A DNA stretch of 40,851 bases, taken from Myxococcales bacterium (GTDB lineage Bacteria > Myxococcota_A > Polyangia > Fen-1088). Positions 19,346-29,113 of this stretch are shown here, piece after piece. Location of the stretch: NCBI GenBank assembly GCA_003158395.1, contig PMIX01000271.1, positions 10,517-51,367 on the forward strand. Reading direction: 5' to 3'. Position numbers and translations under genes: made by a program. Position 1 is the stretch's first letter, and every line of letters starts with the position of its first letter. The notes beneath the pieces were generated by a model. The model searched no databases. It had not been told where the DNA came from and saw only the letters and a list, made by a program, of their open reading frames with translations.

Positions 19346-19730
19346 GGGAACCCTCCGGCCATACCAACCTAGCAAGGCTCATGCCGCGCACTTTCCTTGC
19401 GACTAGCATGGGCTAGACGGGCTCCACCCTCAGAAAACCGGGACCCGCCATGCTCTGCCTATCGAAAATCCGTGTACCCCATGACTTGGACGTCACGGGC
19501 GATGACCTGGCAGTCTGGTCCGGCTGACGCCCAGCCTGCGCAGTGCGTTTTCACCCGCTTCTTTCGTTCCGCGGGCAAGACCTGGCACACTGACCCCGGA
19601 TGACAGACCGTCTTCGCGCCCTGATTCTCTGGCTAACCTGAACGAGCGCACCATGAAACGGGGTATCGGGGTCACGACGCTCATGCTCGGGTGCTTGACG
19701 TTTCTTGAGGCGCCCCGGTAGAGCCGCGGA

Positions 19731-19749
19731 GGGAGGCATGGAGCCTCCC
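19731..19749. repeat. Inverted repeat GGGAGGC-atgga-GCCTCCC upstream of the CNB gene
   Basis: 19731-19737 pairs with 19743-19749, 5-nt loop. Confidence 0.4.
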
Positions 19750-19799
19750 TTGCGAGGCTGCAGTCCGTCGGGGAATCTGCCGATAGTTGCAAATGTGCG

Positions 19800-20402
19800 A
19801 TGATTTCCGTCATCCGGGCCGTCAAAGTGTTCGAATCACTGTCCGACACAGAGTGCGCCGAATTGGTGCGCTTCATGCGCATTCGGCAGTACGAGGCTGG
19901 TGCGACGATCTTCGAACGCGGCAAGCCGGGTGACACCATGCTGGTGGTCGCCGATGGCGCGCTCTCCGTGGTCATGCCCGGCCCGCGCCGGAGGAACATC
20001 GAAGTGGCCCGGGTCGGCGTTGGTGAGGTGGTCGGCGAAACGTCGTGCATCGACCCTGCCCCGCGCAGCGCCACCATAGTGGCGGCCCTGCGTACCACGG
20101 CCTACGAATTCGGGCGCAAGGAGCTGGCCCGCATGCGACTCCTGGCGCCAACGGTGGCAACAGCACTCGTGGCTGCGGTTGTCCGCAGCGTGACCCTGCG
20201 CCTGCGCCGCGTGGACGAGCGCATCGAACGTGAGCTGGCTGGCCACCTGGCGGCGCGGCTCCCGGAGCTGCGACAAACGACGCCTAGCACCTCTGCGCGC
20301 ACCCCCTCCCAGCGCATCCCTTCACCTACGAGCTCCAAGATGGGCCTGGCGGGGCCAAGCACGTGGACGGCCCTCTTGGGCCGCCTGCGAGGAAGCGCAT
20401 GA
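19800..20402 (+). CDS. Cyclic nucleotide-binding domain protein (no recognisable HTH)
   Basis: FESLSDTECAELVRFMRIRQYEAGATIFERGKPGDTMLVVADGALSVV...GEVVGETSCID...RSATIVAA. Confidence 0.75.
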   Translation: MISVIRAVKVFESLSDTECAELVRFMRIRQYEAGATIFERGKPGDTMLVVADGALSVVMPGPRRRNIEVARVGVGEVVGETSCIDPAPRSATIVAALRTTAYEFGRKELARMRLLAPTVATALVAAVVRSVTLRLRRVDERIERELAGHLAARLPELRQTTPSTSARTPSQRIPSPTSSKMGLAGPSTWTALLGRLRGSA

Positions 20403-20977
20403 AGGCTTCTGCCCTGCGGAGTCTGCTGTCCGGCTACTCCAGCGCTGAGCTTGATCAGCTTTTGGCGGCCACACGGAGCCGCCGCTTTCCTGCTGGCACC
20501 TGGCTATGCCGCGAAGGCGACCCGGGCTCATCCTGCTTCTTCATCGCGACCGGCGCGGTGGAGGTGGTCAAGTATCTCGACGGTGAGGAGCATGTGCTCG
20601 CCACCCTGCAGCCGGGGACCTTGGTGGGCCAGACGGCGCTTGTCGAGGGTGCGTTTCGCTCGGCCTCGGTGCGATCCGTGTCCGCCACCACGGCCCTTGA
20701 GATCAGACGTAGGGCGTTCCAGCGCCTTGTGCAGCAAGCAAGCCCCCTGGCTCAGCACTTTCAAGAACAGATCGCCGTTGCCGGAATCCGCCGACTGCGC
20801 GCGGCCGCCGACCAGCTCGCGCTGGTGTTGGCCCGCGCAGTCCGGCCCTCGGCCAAACGGACCGCCACGGTCGACCGCCTGGCCCTCGCCTTCATCCAAG
20901 CCGGTACTGGCGAATGGGACATACCCCTCGGCCCCAGCGCTGGCCCGCTTCCTTCGGTCAGGAAGCGCGTCTGCTAG
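20399..20977 (+). CDS. Second cyclic nucleotide-binding domain protein, translationally coupled to the first
   Basis: ATG at 20399 overlaps the preceding stop; [64 protein letters not shown]. Confidence 0.75.
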   Translation: MKASALRSLLSGYSSAELDQLLAATRSRRFPAGTWLCREGDPGSSCFFIATGAVEVVKYLDGEEHVLATLQPGTLVGQTALVEGAFRSASVRSVSATTALEIRRRAFQRLVQQASPLAQHFQEQIAVAGIRRLRAAADQLALVLARAVRPSAKRTATVDRLALAFIQAGTGEWDIPLGPSAGPLPSVRKRVC

Positions 20978-21023
20978 CGCTACCAATTCCGCGCTGCACG
21001 TGCTAGCACCCGACGCTAGGGGC

Positions 21024-23027
21024 ATGGACCAGCTCAGCAACCTCGCCATCAATACGATTCGCATCCTCTCCATCGATGCCGTGCAGAAGGCCAACGCCGG
21101 CCACCCAGGCCTGCCGATGGGCGCCGCGCCTATGGCCTATGTGCTCTGGCAGAAGCACCTCGTGCACAATCCGCGCAACCCCAAGTGGCCGGACCGCGAC
21201 CGGTTCGTGCTCTCGGCTGGTCACGGGTCCATGTTGCTCTACTCGCTTCTTCACCTGACCGGGTACGACCTGTCTCTGGATGACATCAAGACCTTCCGCC
21301 AGTGGGGCTCGCGCGCGGCCGGCCACCCGGAATCCCTTCTCGCCCCAGGCGTGGAAGCCACCACCGGCCCGCTCGGTCAGGGCGCCAGCAATGCGGTCGG
21401 CATGGCCATGGCCGAGCGCTTTGCCGCCGGACGCTACAACAAACCCGGCTACACCATCGTAGACCACTTTACCTATGCCCTGGTGGGCGACGGCGACATG
21501 ATGGAGGGCATCACCCACGAAGCGGCCTCGCTGGCTGGCCATCTCCGGCTGGGCAAGCTGGTGTGGCTCTACGACGACAACAAGGTCTCGCTCGACGGCC
21601 CCACCTCGCTGGCCTTCACTGAAGACGTGGGCAAACGCTTTGAGGCCTACGGCTGGCAAGTCTTGCGCGTCGACCAAGGCGACACCGACCTGGAGGCCAT
21701 CGACCGCGCCCTGGTCGCGGCCAAGGCCGACACGACGCGGCCCTCATTCATCATGGTTCACACCACCATCGGCTACGGCTCGCCCCATAAGGCGGGCAGC
21801 AGCGAAGCCCACGGCGCCCCCCTGGGCGCGGACGAGGTGAAGCTGACCAAGAAGAATCTTGGCTGGGACCCGGACAAGCAGTTTTATCTTCCCGAAGAGG
21901 CCGTGGCCCATTTCCGCACCGCGGTCGAGCGCGGAGCCCAGGCCGAAGCTGCGTGGCAGAAACGGTTCGATGCCTGGGCCGTGGAAAACCCCGATCTGGC
22001 AAACGAGTGGCACATCGCCCTGCGGGGCGCACTGCCCGAGGGCTGGGAATCTGCTCTACCAACTTTTTCGCCCAAGGATGATCTGGCCACCCGCCAGTCG
22101 AGCGGCAAGGTCTTGGCAGCGATCGCCAGCAAGGTGCCTTGGCTGGTAGGCGGCGACGCGGACCTGTCATGTTCCACACTGACCACGCTTACCGGCCAGG
22201 GTGATTTCGATGGCAAGACTGGGCTGGGCCGCAACATCCACTTCGGCGTGCGCGAACACGCCATGGGCGCCATCGCCAACGGCCTTGCCTATCACGGTGG
22301 CGTGCATCCCTTCACCGCCACCTTCTTCGTATTCTCAGACTACGAACGCCCGGCGGTGCGCATGGCGGCCATCAGTCGGTTGCCCGTGACCTTCGTGTTC
22401 ACCCACGATTCCATCGGCGTGGGCGAGGACGGCCCCACCCACCAGCCGGTCGAACAGCTCATGTCGCTGCGCCTGATTCCAAACCTGTGGGTGATTCGCC
22501 CCGCCGACGCCAACGAGGTGGTCGAGGCCTACAAGATCGCGATGAGGCGCAGCGACGGTCCCGTGGCGGTCATCTTGACCCGGCAGAAGACACCCACCTT
22601 CGATCGCGCCAAGCTGGCCCCAGCCGACGGCGTGCAGAAGGGCGGCTATGTCCTGTGCGATGCGGCGGGCGGCGCGCCGCACGTCGTACTCATGGCCACC
22701 GGCAGCGAAGTGGCGCTGGCGCTGGCCGCGCAGGAGAAGCTTCTGACGCAAGGCATTCGGGCGCGGGTGGTTTCGCTGCCTTCGTGGGAGATCTTCGCAG
22801 CCCAAAGTCCCGAGTACAAAGAGTCGGTCATCCCGCGTGCGATCAAGGCACGCGTGTCCATCGAGGCAGGCGTCACTCTCGGCTGGCAGCGTTGGGTAGG
22901 TGACGAGGGCGTCGCGATCGGTATCGACCGCTTCGGAGCGTCAGCCCCCGGCGGTGTCTTGATGAAGCAGTTCGGGTTTCAGGCGGACACCGTGGTTCGC
23001 GCCGTCATCGATAGGGTGAAGACATGA
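21024..23027 (+). CDS. tkt: Transketolase
   Basis: Start [85 protein letters not shown]. The 858-aa ORF start at 20451 overlaps the CNB gene and is rejected. Confidence 0.95.
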   Translation: MDQLSNLAINTIRILSIDAVQKANAGHPGLPMGAAPMAYVLWQKHLVHNPRNPKWPDRDRFVLSAGHGSMLLYSLLHLTGYDLSLDDIKTFRQWGSRAAGHPESLLAPGVEATTGPLGQGASNAVGMAMAERFAAGRYNKPGYTIVDHFTYALVGDGDMMEGITHEAASLAGHLRLGKLVWLYDDNKVSLDGPTSLAFTEDVGKRFEAYGWQVLRVDQGDTDLEAIDRALVAAKADTTRPSFIMVHTTIGYGSPHKAGSSEAHGAPLGADEVKLTKKNLGWDPDKQFYLPEEAVAHFRTAVERGAQAEAAWQKRFDAWAVENPDLANEWHIALRGALPEGWESALPTFSPKDDLATRQSSGKVLAAIASKVPWLVGGDADLSCSTLTTLTGQGDFDGKTGLGRNIHFGVREHAMGAIANGLAYHGGVHPFTATFFVFSDYERPAVRMAAISRLPVTFVFTHDSIGVGEDGPTHQPVEQLMSLRLIPNLWVIRPADANEVVEAYKIAMRRSDGPVAVILTRQKTPTFDRAKLAPADGVQKGGYVLCDAAGGAPHVVLMATGSEVALALAAQEKLLTQGIRARVVSLPSWEIFAAQSPEYKESVIPRAIKARVSIEAGVTLGWQRWVGDEGVAIGIDRFGASAPGGVLMKQFGFQADTVVRAVIDRVKT

Positions 23028-23614
23028 GAAACATCGGCTTTTCTTTCTTGATGGCCGCTCTGGTGGCCTGCGGGCTCGCCGGGACGGCGCGGGCAGATGA
23101 CGACAAGCCTACGGTCTTCACCTTCGCCTACCAGGGTCTGGTGGTCGGAGCTGGGGCCGGCCTGGCCGGGGGCTACCTGGTCGCACGCGACGGCGGTTGG
23201 AAGAGTTCAGACTGGAAGCCCCTGGTGTACGGGGCTGGCATCGGCGCGCTGGTGGGCAGCGGGGTTGGGCTGACCCTGGGCATTGTCGACGTCACACAGG
23301 ACAAGCCAGGCCGCACCCGCTACGTCTTGCGCGACATGGCCCTGGGCGAGGGCTTTGGCGCTACCGTGGGCGGCATCGCGGGCGCGCTGGCCGCAATATC
23401 GACCAAGAAGCCGGAACACATCCTGCTAGGCGCGTCCATCGGTGTGCTTTCAGGGGCCGTCCTAGGTGCAGTGTTTGGCTTTGTCGAGGGCCGGCACGCG
23501 CGCTCCCATGGTGCACCCGACACCGGCAGCCAGCACTTGGCTCTGTCGGTCGTTCCGGTTGTCGAGGCAGGCGGCAAGCTTGCTTACCTGCCCGCCCTCT
23601 CAGGCCGGTACTAA
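23024..23614 (+). CDS. Exported Gly-rich (glycine-zipper-like) hypothetical protein
   Basis: Signal peptide [28 protein letters not shown] overlap with tkt; repeated Gly/Ala membrane-like segments. Confidence 0.6.
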   Translation: MRNIGFSFLMAALVACGLAGTARADDDKPTVFTFAYQGLVVGAGAGLAGGYLVARDGGWKSSDWKPLVYGAGIGALVGSGVGLTLGIVDVTQDKPGRTRYVLRDMALGEGFGATVGGIAGALAAISTKKPEHILLGASIGVLSGAVLGAVFGFVEGRHARSHGAPDTGSQHLALSVVPVVEAGGKLAYLPALSGRY

Positions 23615-23831
23615 GAGCAGGCTCGCCGAGATTCGCCGCCGGTTGAGCGGGTCGGTGCGCGCCAAACGGCCCGATGCGTTGCCAACTTCCATGAGCCGTT
23701 ATCTTTGAAGGTGGGCACTTCTTAGGGGGAGTGAGCCACCAAAACGGGTCATTCCGAGAATCATTTTCTCAAGTCAAGATGCAACCGACCCCCAAAGTCA
23801 CGACGATCTACTGCACAGGAGTCTCACCACG

Positions 23832-25178
23832 ATGAAAACCCGTATCACCCAAGTTTTCGCCGCCATTTTCGCTGCCGCCGCTTTCTCGCTACTGGGCTGC
23901 AGCTCCAACAGCTCCCCGTCCGGTTCTGCTTCTGGAGGAACAGCCGGCGGTGCGGTCACCGCTACCGGCGGCGTGAACTCTGGTGGCAGTACCACGAGTT
24001 CGATCGCCTCAGGAGGTGCTCCGACTAGCGGCGGCACGCTTGCATCTGGGGGACAGGTGCAAGGCGGTTCGAGCGCTCAGGGCGGTGCGGCTACCGGCGG
24101 CGCCGCGACCAATGCGGGCGGCCAGCCAGCCTCTGGTGGCAACGCCACCGGTGGCCGTGCCACCGGCGGAAGCAGCGCGACGGGGGGCGGCGAGACGGGG
24201 GGCAGCGTCGCAGGCGGCAGTGTGGCAGGCGGTGGCAAGACGGGAGGAGGAGCCACTGGCGGCACGACCACCGGCGGAACATCGAATGGCGGCAAGACCT
24301 CAACCGGCGGCGCCGCGGGCGGGACCGGCGGCACAGCCGCGGGCGGCAAGACGGCAACAGGTGGGGCCGCCACTGGCGGAACAGCGACCGGCGGTACAAC
24401 GGGAACCGGGGGCGCCACCCCTATCGGTGGCGGCAAAGGCAGCAGTGACGGCACCACGCCCATCACGGTCTGGATGGCAGGCGACTCCACAATGTCGGGC
24501 TCAGGGTGCGACGGCGGCGGCTGGGGGGACCAGTTCGGTTCGGTGTTCAACAGCAACGTGACTGTCGTAAACAAATCAGTGGCCGGCCGGAGCATTCAAA
24601 CCTGGCTCTACGAGAAGAACGTGAGCAGCACGGCGGGCGCCAACGGCGAGTGCACCCTAACCGGGACCACTTACTCGGACAACTGGAACGCCATGCTCGA
24701 CGCGAACACGGGGATGAAGGCTGGCGACTACCTGTTTGTCGAGTTCGGCATCAATGACGGCGATGGTACTTGTCCGAGGCACGTCGGCACGACCCTATTC
24801 CAGACTTACCTCACCACCATGGCGAAGGCTGCTAGCGACCGAGGCGCGCAGGCAATCTTCTTGACCTCAACCAGTGCCATCGCCTGTAACGGCAGCACCG
24901 CCCAGGCCAATCGCGGATTCGGGCCCCAAACCAAGGCCGCAGGAACCGCCGACAATGTTCCGGTCATCGATATGACCGTGCTTACGGCGAACCTGTACAC
25001 CAGCGTTGGCCTCTGCCCGAACAGCGGTGACTACACATCAACCACAAGCAAGGTAGGCCAGTTCTTCTGCAACGATCATACCCATTTCGAGGCAGCCGGT
25101 GCCCTGCAGATCGCCCAAACCGCCGCCCAGGCTCTCAAGGACCAGGGGATTGGGCTCGCGGCCTACCTCAAGAACTAG
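23832..25178 (+). CDS. SGNH/GDSL lipoprotein esterase (rhamnogalacturonan acetylesterase-like), copy 1
   Basis: Lipobox FSLLGC; Gly/Thr/Ala-rich linker; VWMAGDSTMSGSG, FVEFGINDGD, DHTHFE. Confidence 0.85.
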   Translation: MKTRITQVFAAIFAAAAFSLLGCSSNSSPSGSASGGTAGGAVTATGGVNSGGSTTSSIASGGAPTSGGTLASGGQVQGGSSAQGGAATGGAATNAGGQPASGGNATGGRATGGSSATGGGETGGSVAGGSVAGGGKTGGGATGGTTTGGTSNGGKTSTGGAAGGTGGTAAGGKTATGGAATGGTATGGTTGTGGATPIGGGKGSSDGTTPITVWMAGDSTMSGSGCDGGGWGDQFGSVFNSNVTVVNKSVAGRSIQTWLYEKNVSSTAGANGECTLTGTTYSDNWNAMLDANTGMKAGDYLFVEFGINDGDGTCPRHVGTTLFQTYLTTMAKAASDRGAQAIFLTSTSAIACNGSTAQANRGFGPQTKAAGTADNVPVIDMTVLTANLYTSVGLCPNSGDYTSTTSKVGQFFCNDHTHFEAAGALQIAQTAAQALKDQGIGLAAYLKN

Positions 25179-25215
25179 ACGTCCGGCTCACAGCAATACC
25201 TGGGGGTTCTCCGCC

Positions 25216-26556
25216 ATGAACGCTTGTTTCGCTCGAATCTTGGCTGTCTTCGCTCTCACATGGCTGCCAATTCTTGGCTGCGGTTCCAACGGTGGTAGCG
25301 GCGGAGCCCCTGGTCCTAGTTCGGGAGGAAGCCAAGGTGGTGCAGCCCCGGCCTCGGGCGGCGCGATCGCCGGTGGTGCCACCTCGACTCCGGCAGGCTC
25401 GGGAGGTGTTGTGGTCACCGGTGGCACACCCACATCTGGAGGGCAGACTCAGTCGCAAGGCGGCTCGGTTGCGCAGGGTGGTACGGGCGGCGGTGGCAAG
25501 GCCACAGGCGGCATAGTCGCCACGGGCGGCGCAGCTACGGGCGGCAACGCGGCAGGCAGCAGTGCAAAAGGCGGAGAAGTCACCACCGGCGGAGTATCGA
25601 CTGGCGGCGCAGCCACGGGCGGCAAGACCGGTGGGACCACGGGTACCACGGGCGGAGCAGCCACGGGCGGCAGAACCACAACCGGTGGAACCATGGGCGC
25701 CACGGGCGGCTCTGCCGCGGGCGGCAAGACGACAACTGGCGGGACCACCAGTGCATCCGGTGGGACTACAACTGGCGGCACGACAGCAGTTGTTCCAATC
25801 GGTGGCAGCCTGGGCAGCAGCGACGGCACGACCCCGATCAAGGTCTGGATGGCAGGCGACTCCACCATGTCGGGCTCAGGTTGCGATGGCGGCGGCTGGG
25901 GGACCCAGTTCTCTTCGGTGTTCAACAAGAACGTAACGGTCGTCAACAGTTCAGTAGCCGGTCGGAGCATTCAGACCTGGCTCTATGATCCCAACGTGAC
26001 CTCCACGATGGACGCCAGCGGCGAGTGCATTGTCAATCCGAAGACCTACAACCCACGCTGGACCGCCATGCTCGACGCGAACACGGGGATGAAACCCGGC
26101 GACTACCTGTTCATCGAGTTTGGCATCAACGACGCCACGACCACCTGCGAGCCCGGCAAGACTCGGCATGTCGGCAGTGCGCTTTTCCAGACCTACTTGA
26201 CCACGATGGCGCAAGCGGCTCAGGAACGAGGCGCGCAACCCATTTTCCTGACGTCGATGAGCGGCCTGCAGTGTTCCGGCAGCACGGCCCAGCCCAACCG
26301 TGCATTCGGTCCCGAAACCAAGGCCGCGGGAGCGGCCGATAACGTGCCGGTCATTGATGCGACCGTGCTCTCGGCCGCGCTGTATACCAGCCTTGGCCTA
26401 TGCCCCAGCAGCGGCGTGACCTCGGGCGCGTCAGGCGCCTTCTTCTGCAACGACACCACGCACTTCGAAAAGGCCGGCGCGCTTCAGATCGCGCAGATGG
26501 TCGGCAAGGCGCTCAAGGACCAGGGGATTGGGCTGGCGGCCTACCTCGTCAACTAG
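25216..26556 (+). CDS. SGNH/GDSL lipoprotein esterase, copy 2
   Basis: Start MNACFARILAVFALTWLPILGC; Gly-rich linker; VWMAGDSTMSGSG, FIEFGIND, NDTTHFE. Confidence 0.85.
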   Translation: MNACFARILAVFALTWLPILGCGSNGGSGGAPGPSSGGSQGGAAPASGGAIAGGATSTPAGSGGVVVTGGTPTSGGQTQSQGGSVAQGGTGGGGKATGGIVATGGAATGGNAAGSSAKGGEVTTGGVSTGGAATGGKTGGTTGTTGGAATGGRTTTGGTMGATGGSAAGGKTTTGGTTSASGGTTTGGTTAVVPIGGSLGSSDGTTPIKVWMAGDSTMSGSGCDGGGWGTQFSSVFNKNVTVVNSSVAGRSIQTWLYDPNVTSTMDASGECIVNPKTYNPRWTAMLDANTGMKPGDYLFIEFGINDATTTCEPGKTRHVGSALFQTYLTTMAQAAQERGAQPIFLTSMSGLQCSGSTAQPNRAFGPETKAAGAADNVPVIDATVLSAALYTSLGLCPSSGVTSGASGAFFCNDTTHFEKAGALQIAQMVGKALKDQGIGLAAYLVN

Positions 26557-26593
26557 GATTCGGCCGCCACTTCGCCATGGAGGTTTCGCCGCC

Positions 26594-27976
26594 ATGAAAA
26601 CTTCTCTTACTCCAGTCTTCGCCGGCGTTTTCGCTCTTGCTGCGTTCTCACTACTAGGCTGCAGCTCCGGAAGCGGTGGCTCCCCGCCCGGTCCTGGTTC
26701 TGGAGGAAGTCAGGGCGGCGCGATCCCGCCTTCTGGCGGCGTGAGTGCCGGTGGCGTCACGACGGGCCCGACTGGTGCGGGAGGTGCGACGAGCAAGGGC
26801 GGCGCCCCTGCATCTGGTGGGCAGGCGCAAGGCGGTTCGAGCGCTCAGGGTGGTGCGGCTGCCGGTGGCGCAGCGACCAGCGCAGCCGGCCAGACAGCCA
26901 CTGGCGGCAGCGCCATGGGCGGTAGGACCACCGGCGGCACAGCTGGCGGCGGAAGCGCGACCGGTGGCAGCGTGGCCGGTGGCGGTGCGACGGGCGGCAG
27001 CGTGGCGGGTGGTGGCGCGACGGGCGGACGAGTCACCGGCGGCGCGATGACCGGCGGAGTGTCGACGGGCGGCGCAGCCACGGGCGGCAGCACCACAACC
27101 GGCGGCGCCACCACTACGACTGGCGGCGCGACGGGCGGCAAAACTGCGACGGCCGGGACGGCCTCTGGTGGGACTTCAACTGGCGGCACGACAACGACGC
27201 CAATCGGTGGCAGCCTGGGCAGCAGCGACGGCACAACCCCGATCAAAGTTTGGATGGCCGGCGACTCCACTATGGCGGGCGGCCCCACAACCGCGTGCGC
27301 CGCCTGCCCGTGCGGCTACGGGAGTCAGCTCGATCCTCTGTTCAACAGCAACGTGACAGTCGTGAACAATGCGGTCGGCGGTCTGACCATTCAAACCTGG
27401 CTCTATCAGGGCGTCAGCTCGACCCCTGATGCCAACGGTGAGTGTGCCGTTACCAACACCGCGTTCAACTCGCGCTGGACCAACATGCTCAGTGGGACAT
27501 CTGCGATGAAGGCCGGCGACTACTTGTTCATTTCTTTTGGAATCAACGACGGCGATGCCTCCTGTCCGAAGCACGTTGGCCAAGCCAAGTACCTTGGCTA
27601 CCTCAACCTTATGGTAACGGCCGCCAAGGACCTAGGAGTGGAACCCATCCTCATGCCTCCCGTCGGCGCCATCGACTGTGGCGGCGGCAGCACAGCCGTC
27701 AACATCCGCAACCCCTACTTCACCACCGCCACCAACGACGCCGGCGCCGCCAACAATGTGCCGGTCATCGATCTGGGCCAGCTCAGCGTCGACCTGTACA
27801 ACAGCCTTGGCCTCTGCCCGAACAGCGCCGACTACACCTCAACCACAAGCAAGGTGGGCCAGTTCTTCTGCCAAGATCACACGCATTTCGAGCTAGCCGG
27901 GGCCAAGCAGATCGCCCAACTAATCGCCAAGGCGCTGAAAGACCAGGGCATCGGCCTGGCAGCGTATTTGCTCTAG
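26594..27976 (+). CDS. SGNH/GDSL lipoprotein esterase, copy 3
   Basis: Start MKTSLTPVFAGVFALAAFSLLGC; Gly-rich linker; VWMAGDSTMAGGP, FISFGINDGD, QDHTHFE. Confidence 0.85.
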   Translation: MKTSLTPVFAGVFALAAFSLLGCSSGSGGSPPGPGSGGSQGGAIPPSGGVSAGGVTTGPTGAGGATSKGGAPASGGQAQGGSSAQGGAAAGGAATSAAGQTATGGSAMGGRTTGGTAGGGSATGGSVAGGGATGGSVAGGGATGGRVTGGAMTGGVSTGGAATGGSTTTGGATTTTGGATGGKTATAGTASGGTSTGGTTTTPIGGSLGSSDGTTPIKVWMAGDSTMAGGPTTACAACPCGYGSQLDPLFNSNVTVVNNAVGGLTIQTWLYQGVSSTPDANGECAVTNTAFNSRWTNMLSGTSAMKAGDYLFISFGINDGDASCPKHVGQAKYLGYLNLMVTAAKDLGVEPILMPPVGAIDCGGGSTAVNIRNPYFTTATNDAGAANNVPVIDLGQLSVDLYNSLGLCPNSADYTSTTSKVGQFFCQDHTHFELAGAKQIAQLIAKALKDQGIGLAAYLL

Positions 27977-27980
27977 GCTA

Positions 27981-28001
27981 GCTCTCTTCATCGCAGAGAG
28001 C
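27981..28001. terminator. Possible weak terminator hairpin after SGNH copy 3
   Basis: GCTCTCT-tcatcgc-AGAGAGC starting 5 nt after the stop; no strong T-tract. Confidence 0.35.
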
Positions 28002-28298
28002 ACATCGCAGCCTGACGGCCGCAACCAAAGGGATCACTCCGGCCACGGCCACGACCACGACCACGGCTTCTTGCAACCATCGTGGCGCTGTCGAGAATCT
28101 TCGCGGCCTGCGAAGAAACATGACATTGGTAGCACAGAGGCCGTAGAGCCGGCTCGGAGAGGAAAGCACGGGATTCCGTGCCGTCCAGATTGCTTCTTCG
28201 TGTCCGACTTCTGTACCCCAAACGTCGCGTTGCGCGAGCTTCAGTGGCGGATGGCGTCGTGGGCTGTGGAATGCCCTTTGGCGCTCCTCAGGCCAATA

Positions 28299-28311
28299 GG
28301 CCATAATGGCC
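28299..28311. promoter_or_regulatory. Palindrome GGCCAT-A-ATGGCC, possible toxin-antitoxin autoregulatory operator
   Basis: Perfect 6+1+6 palindrome immediately before the likely ATG at 28315, overlapping a CATAAT -10-like hexamer. Confidence 0.4.
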
Positions 28312-28314
28312 ATC

Positions 28315-28620
28315 ATGTCCAAGATGGTCAGAAAGGCGGCAGTCGCCGTGGAGGAGGTGAGTGTCGCGGGAGCCAAGAACCGCCTGTCGGAACTCCTCGG
28401 TCGCGTGGCATACGGGGGCGCGCAGGTGTTGATCACCCGCCGGGGAAGGCCGATGGCCAGGTTGGTTCCTCCCGAGTCCCTGGACGATGGCCATGGTCTC
28501 GCAGACGTGACGGGTTGGCTGGATGACACACACCCGTTCATCACTGGCGTCGAGGGAATCGTCGCAGCTCGCGGGCGCCATCTCCCCCGCGCGTTAAAGC
28601 GTCCGGCACGAGGTCACTGA
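28315..28620 (+). CDS. Phd/YefM-type antitoxin
   Basis: EEVSVAGAKNRLSELLGRVAYGGAQVLITRRGRPMARLVPPE; directly upstream of a PIN toxin. ORF track starts at 28306; ATG 28315 is an alternative. Confidence 0.8.
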   Translation: MSKMVRKAAVAVEEVSVAGAKNRLSELLGRVAYGGAQVLITRRGRPMARLVPPESLDDGHGLADVTGWLDDTHPFITGVEGIVAARGRHLPRALKRPARGH

Positions 28621-28624
28621 ACCC

Positions 28625-29038
28625 GTGCCCAAGTACCTGCTGGACACGAACATTCTGTCCGAGGTCGTCAAGAAACGACCCTCGCCAACTGTTCTCCGAC
28701 ACTTGCGTGATGCTCCCCAGAGCGCCCTACACACCTCGGTCGTCTCGGTCATGGAGATGCGCTTCGGCGCGGTCAGGAGCGCCGCGGGTTCGATTTTGTG
28801 GGAGCGAATCCGGAGGGATGTCCTTGCGCGTGTGAAGATCCTCCCGCTGGGCGAAGACGAGGCGAGCCGCGCGGGCGAGATCCTGGCAGACCTCGAACTG
28901 CGCGGGACTCCTGTCGGAATTGAGGACGTGCTGATCGGCGCGACAGCGCTGGTCGGCGGTCTGGTGGTGGTCACGCGGAACGTGAAACACCTCGGTCGGA
29001 TTCGGGGCCTAGCCATTGAAAACTGGTGGGAGGAGTAG
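28625..29038 (+). CDS. PIN-domain (VapC-type) toxin ribonuclease
   Basis: GTG start; YLLDTNILSEVVKKRPSP...SVVSVMEMRFGA...GIEDVLIGATALVGGLVVVTRNVKHLGRI. Confidence 0.85.
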   Translation: MPKYLLDTNILSEVVKKRPSPTVLRHLRDAPQSALHTSVVSVMEMRFGAVRSAAGSILWERIRRDVLARVKILPLGEDEASRAGEILADLELRGTPVGIEDVLIGATALVGGLVVVTRNVKHLGRIRGLAIENWWEE

Positions 29039-29113
29039 ACACCGCGCTGGGCCGAGAGCCATCCTGAATCGCGTCCACGCGCCTGCAATCACGCTCAGGC
29101 CTGCCCGCCGCGT

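Noticed and set aside
20451-21023. Upstream extension of the transketolase ORF (858 aa)
   Set aside because: Overlaps the second CNB gene out of frame; transketolase N-terminus begins at MDQLSN (21024).
23798-27288. Minus-strand Pro-rich ORFs (PPVAVPPVVAPP...) opposite the SGNH genes; likewise 6620-7117 (+) and 7832-8443 (-)
   Set aside because: Antisense shadows of the GG-rich stalk repeats: high GC and lack of stops in the complementary repeat; sense strands have signal peptides and catalytic domains.
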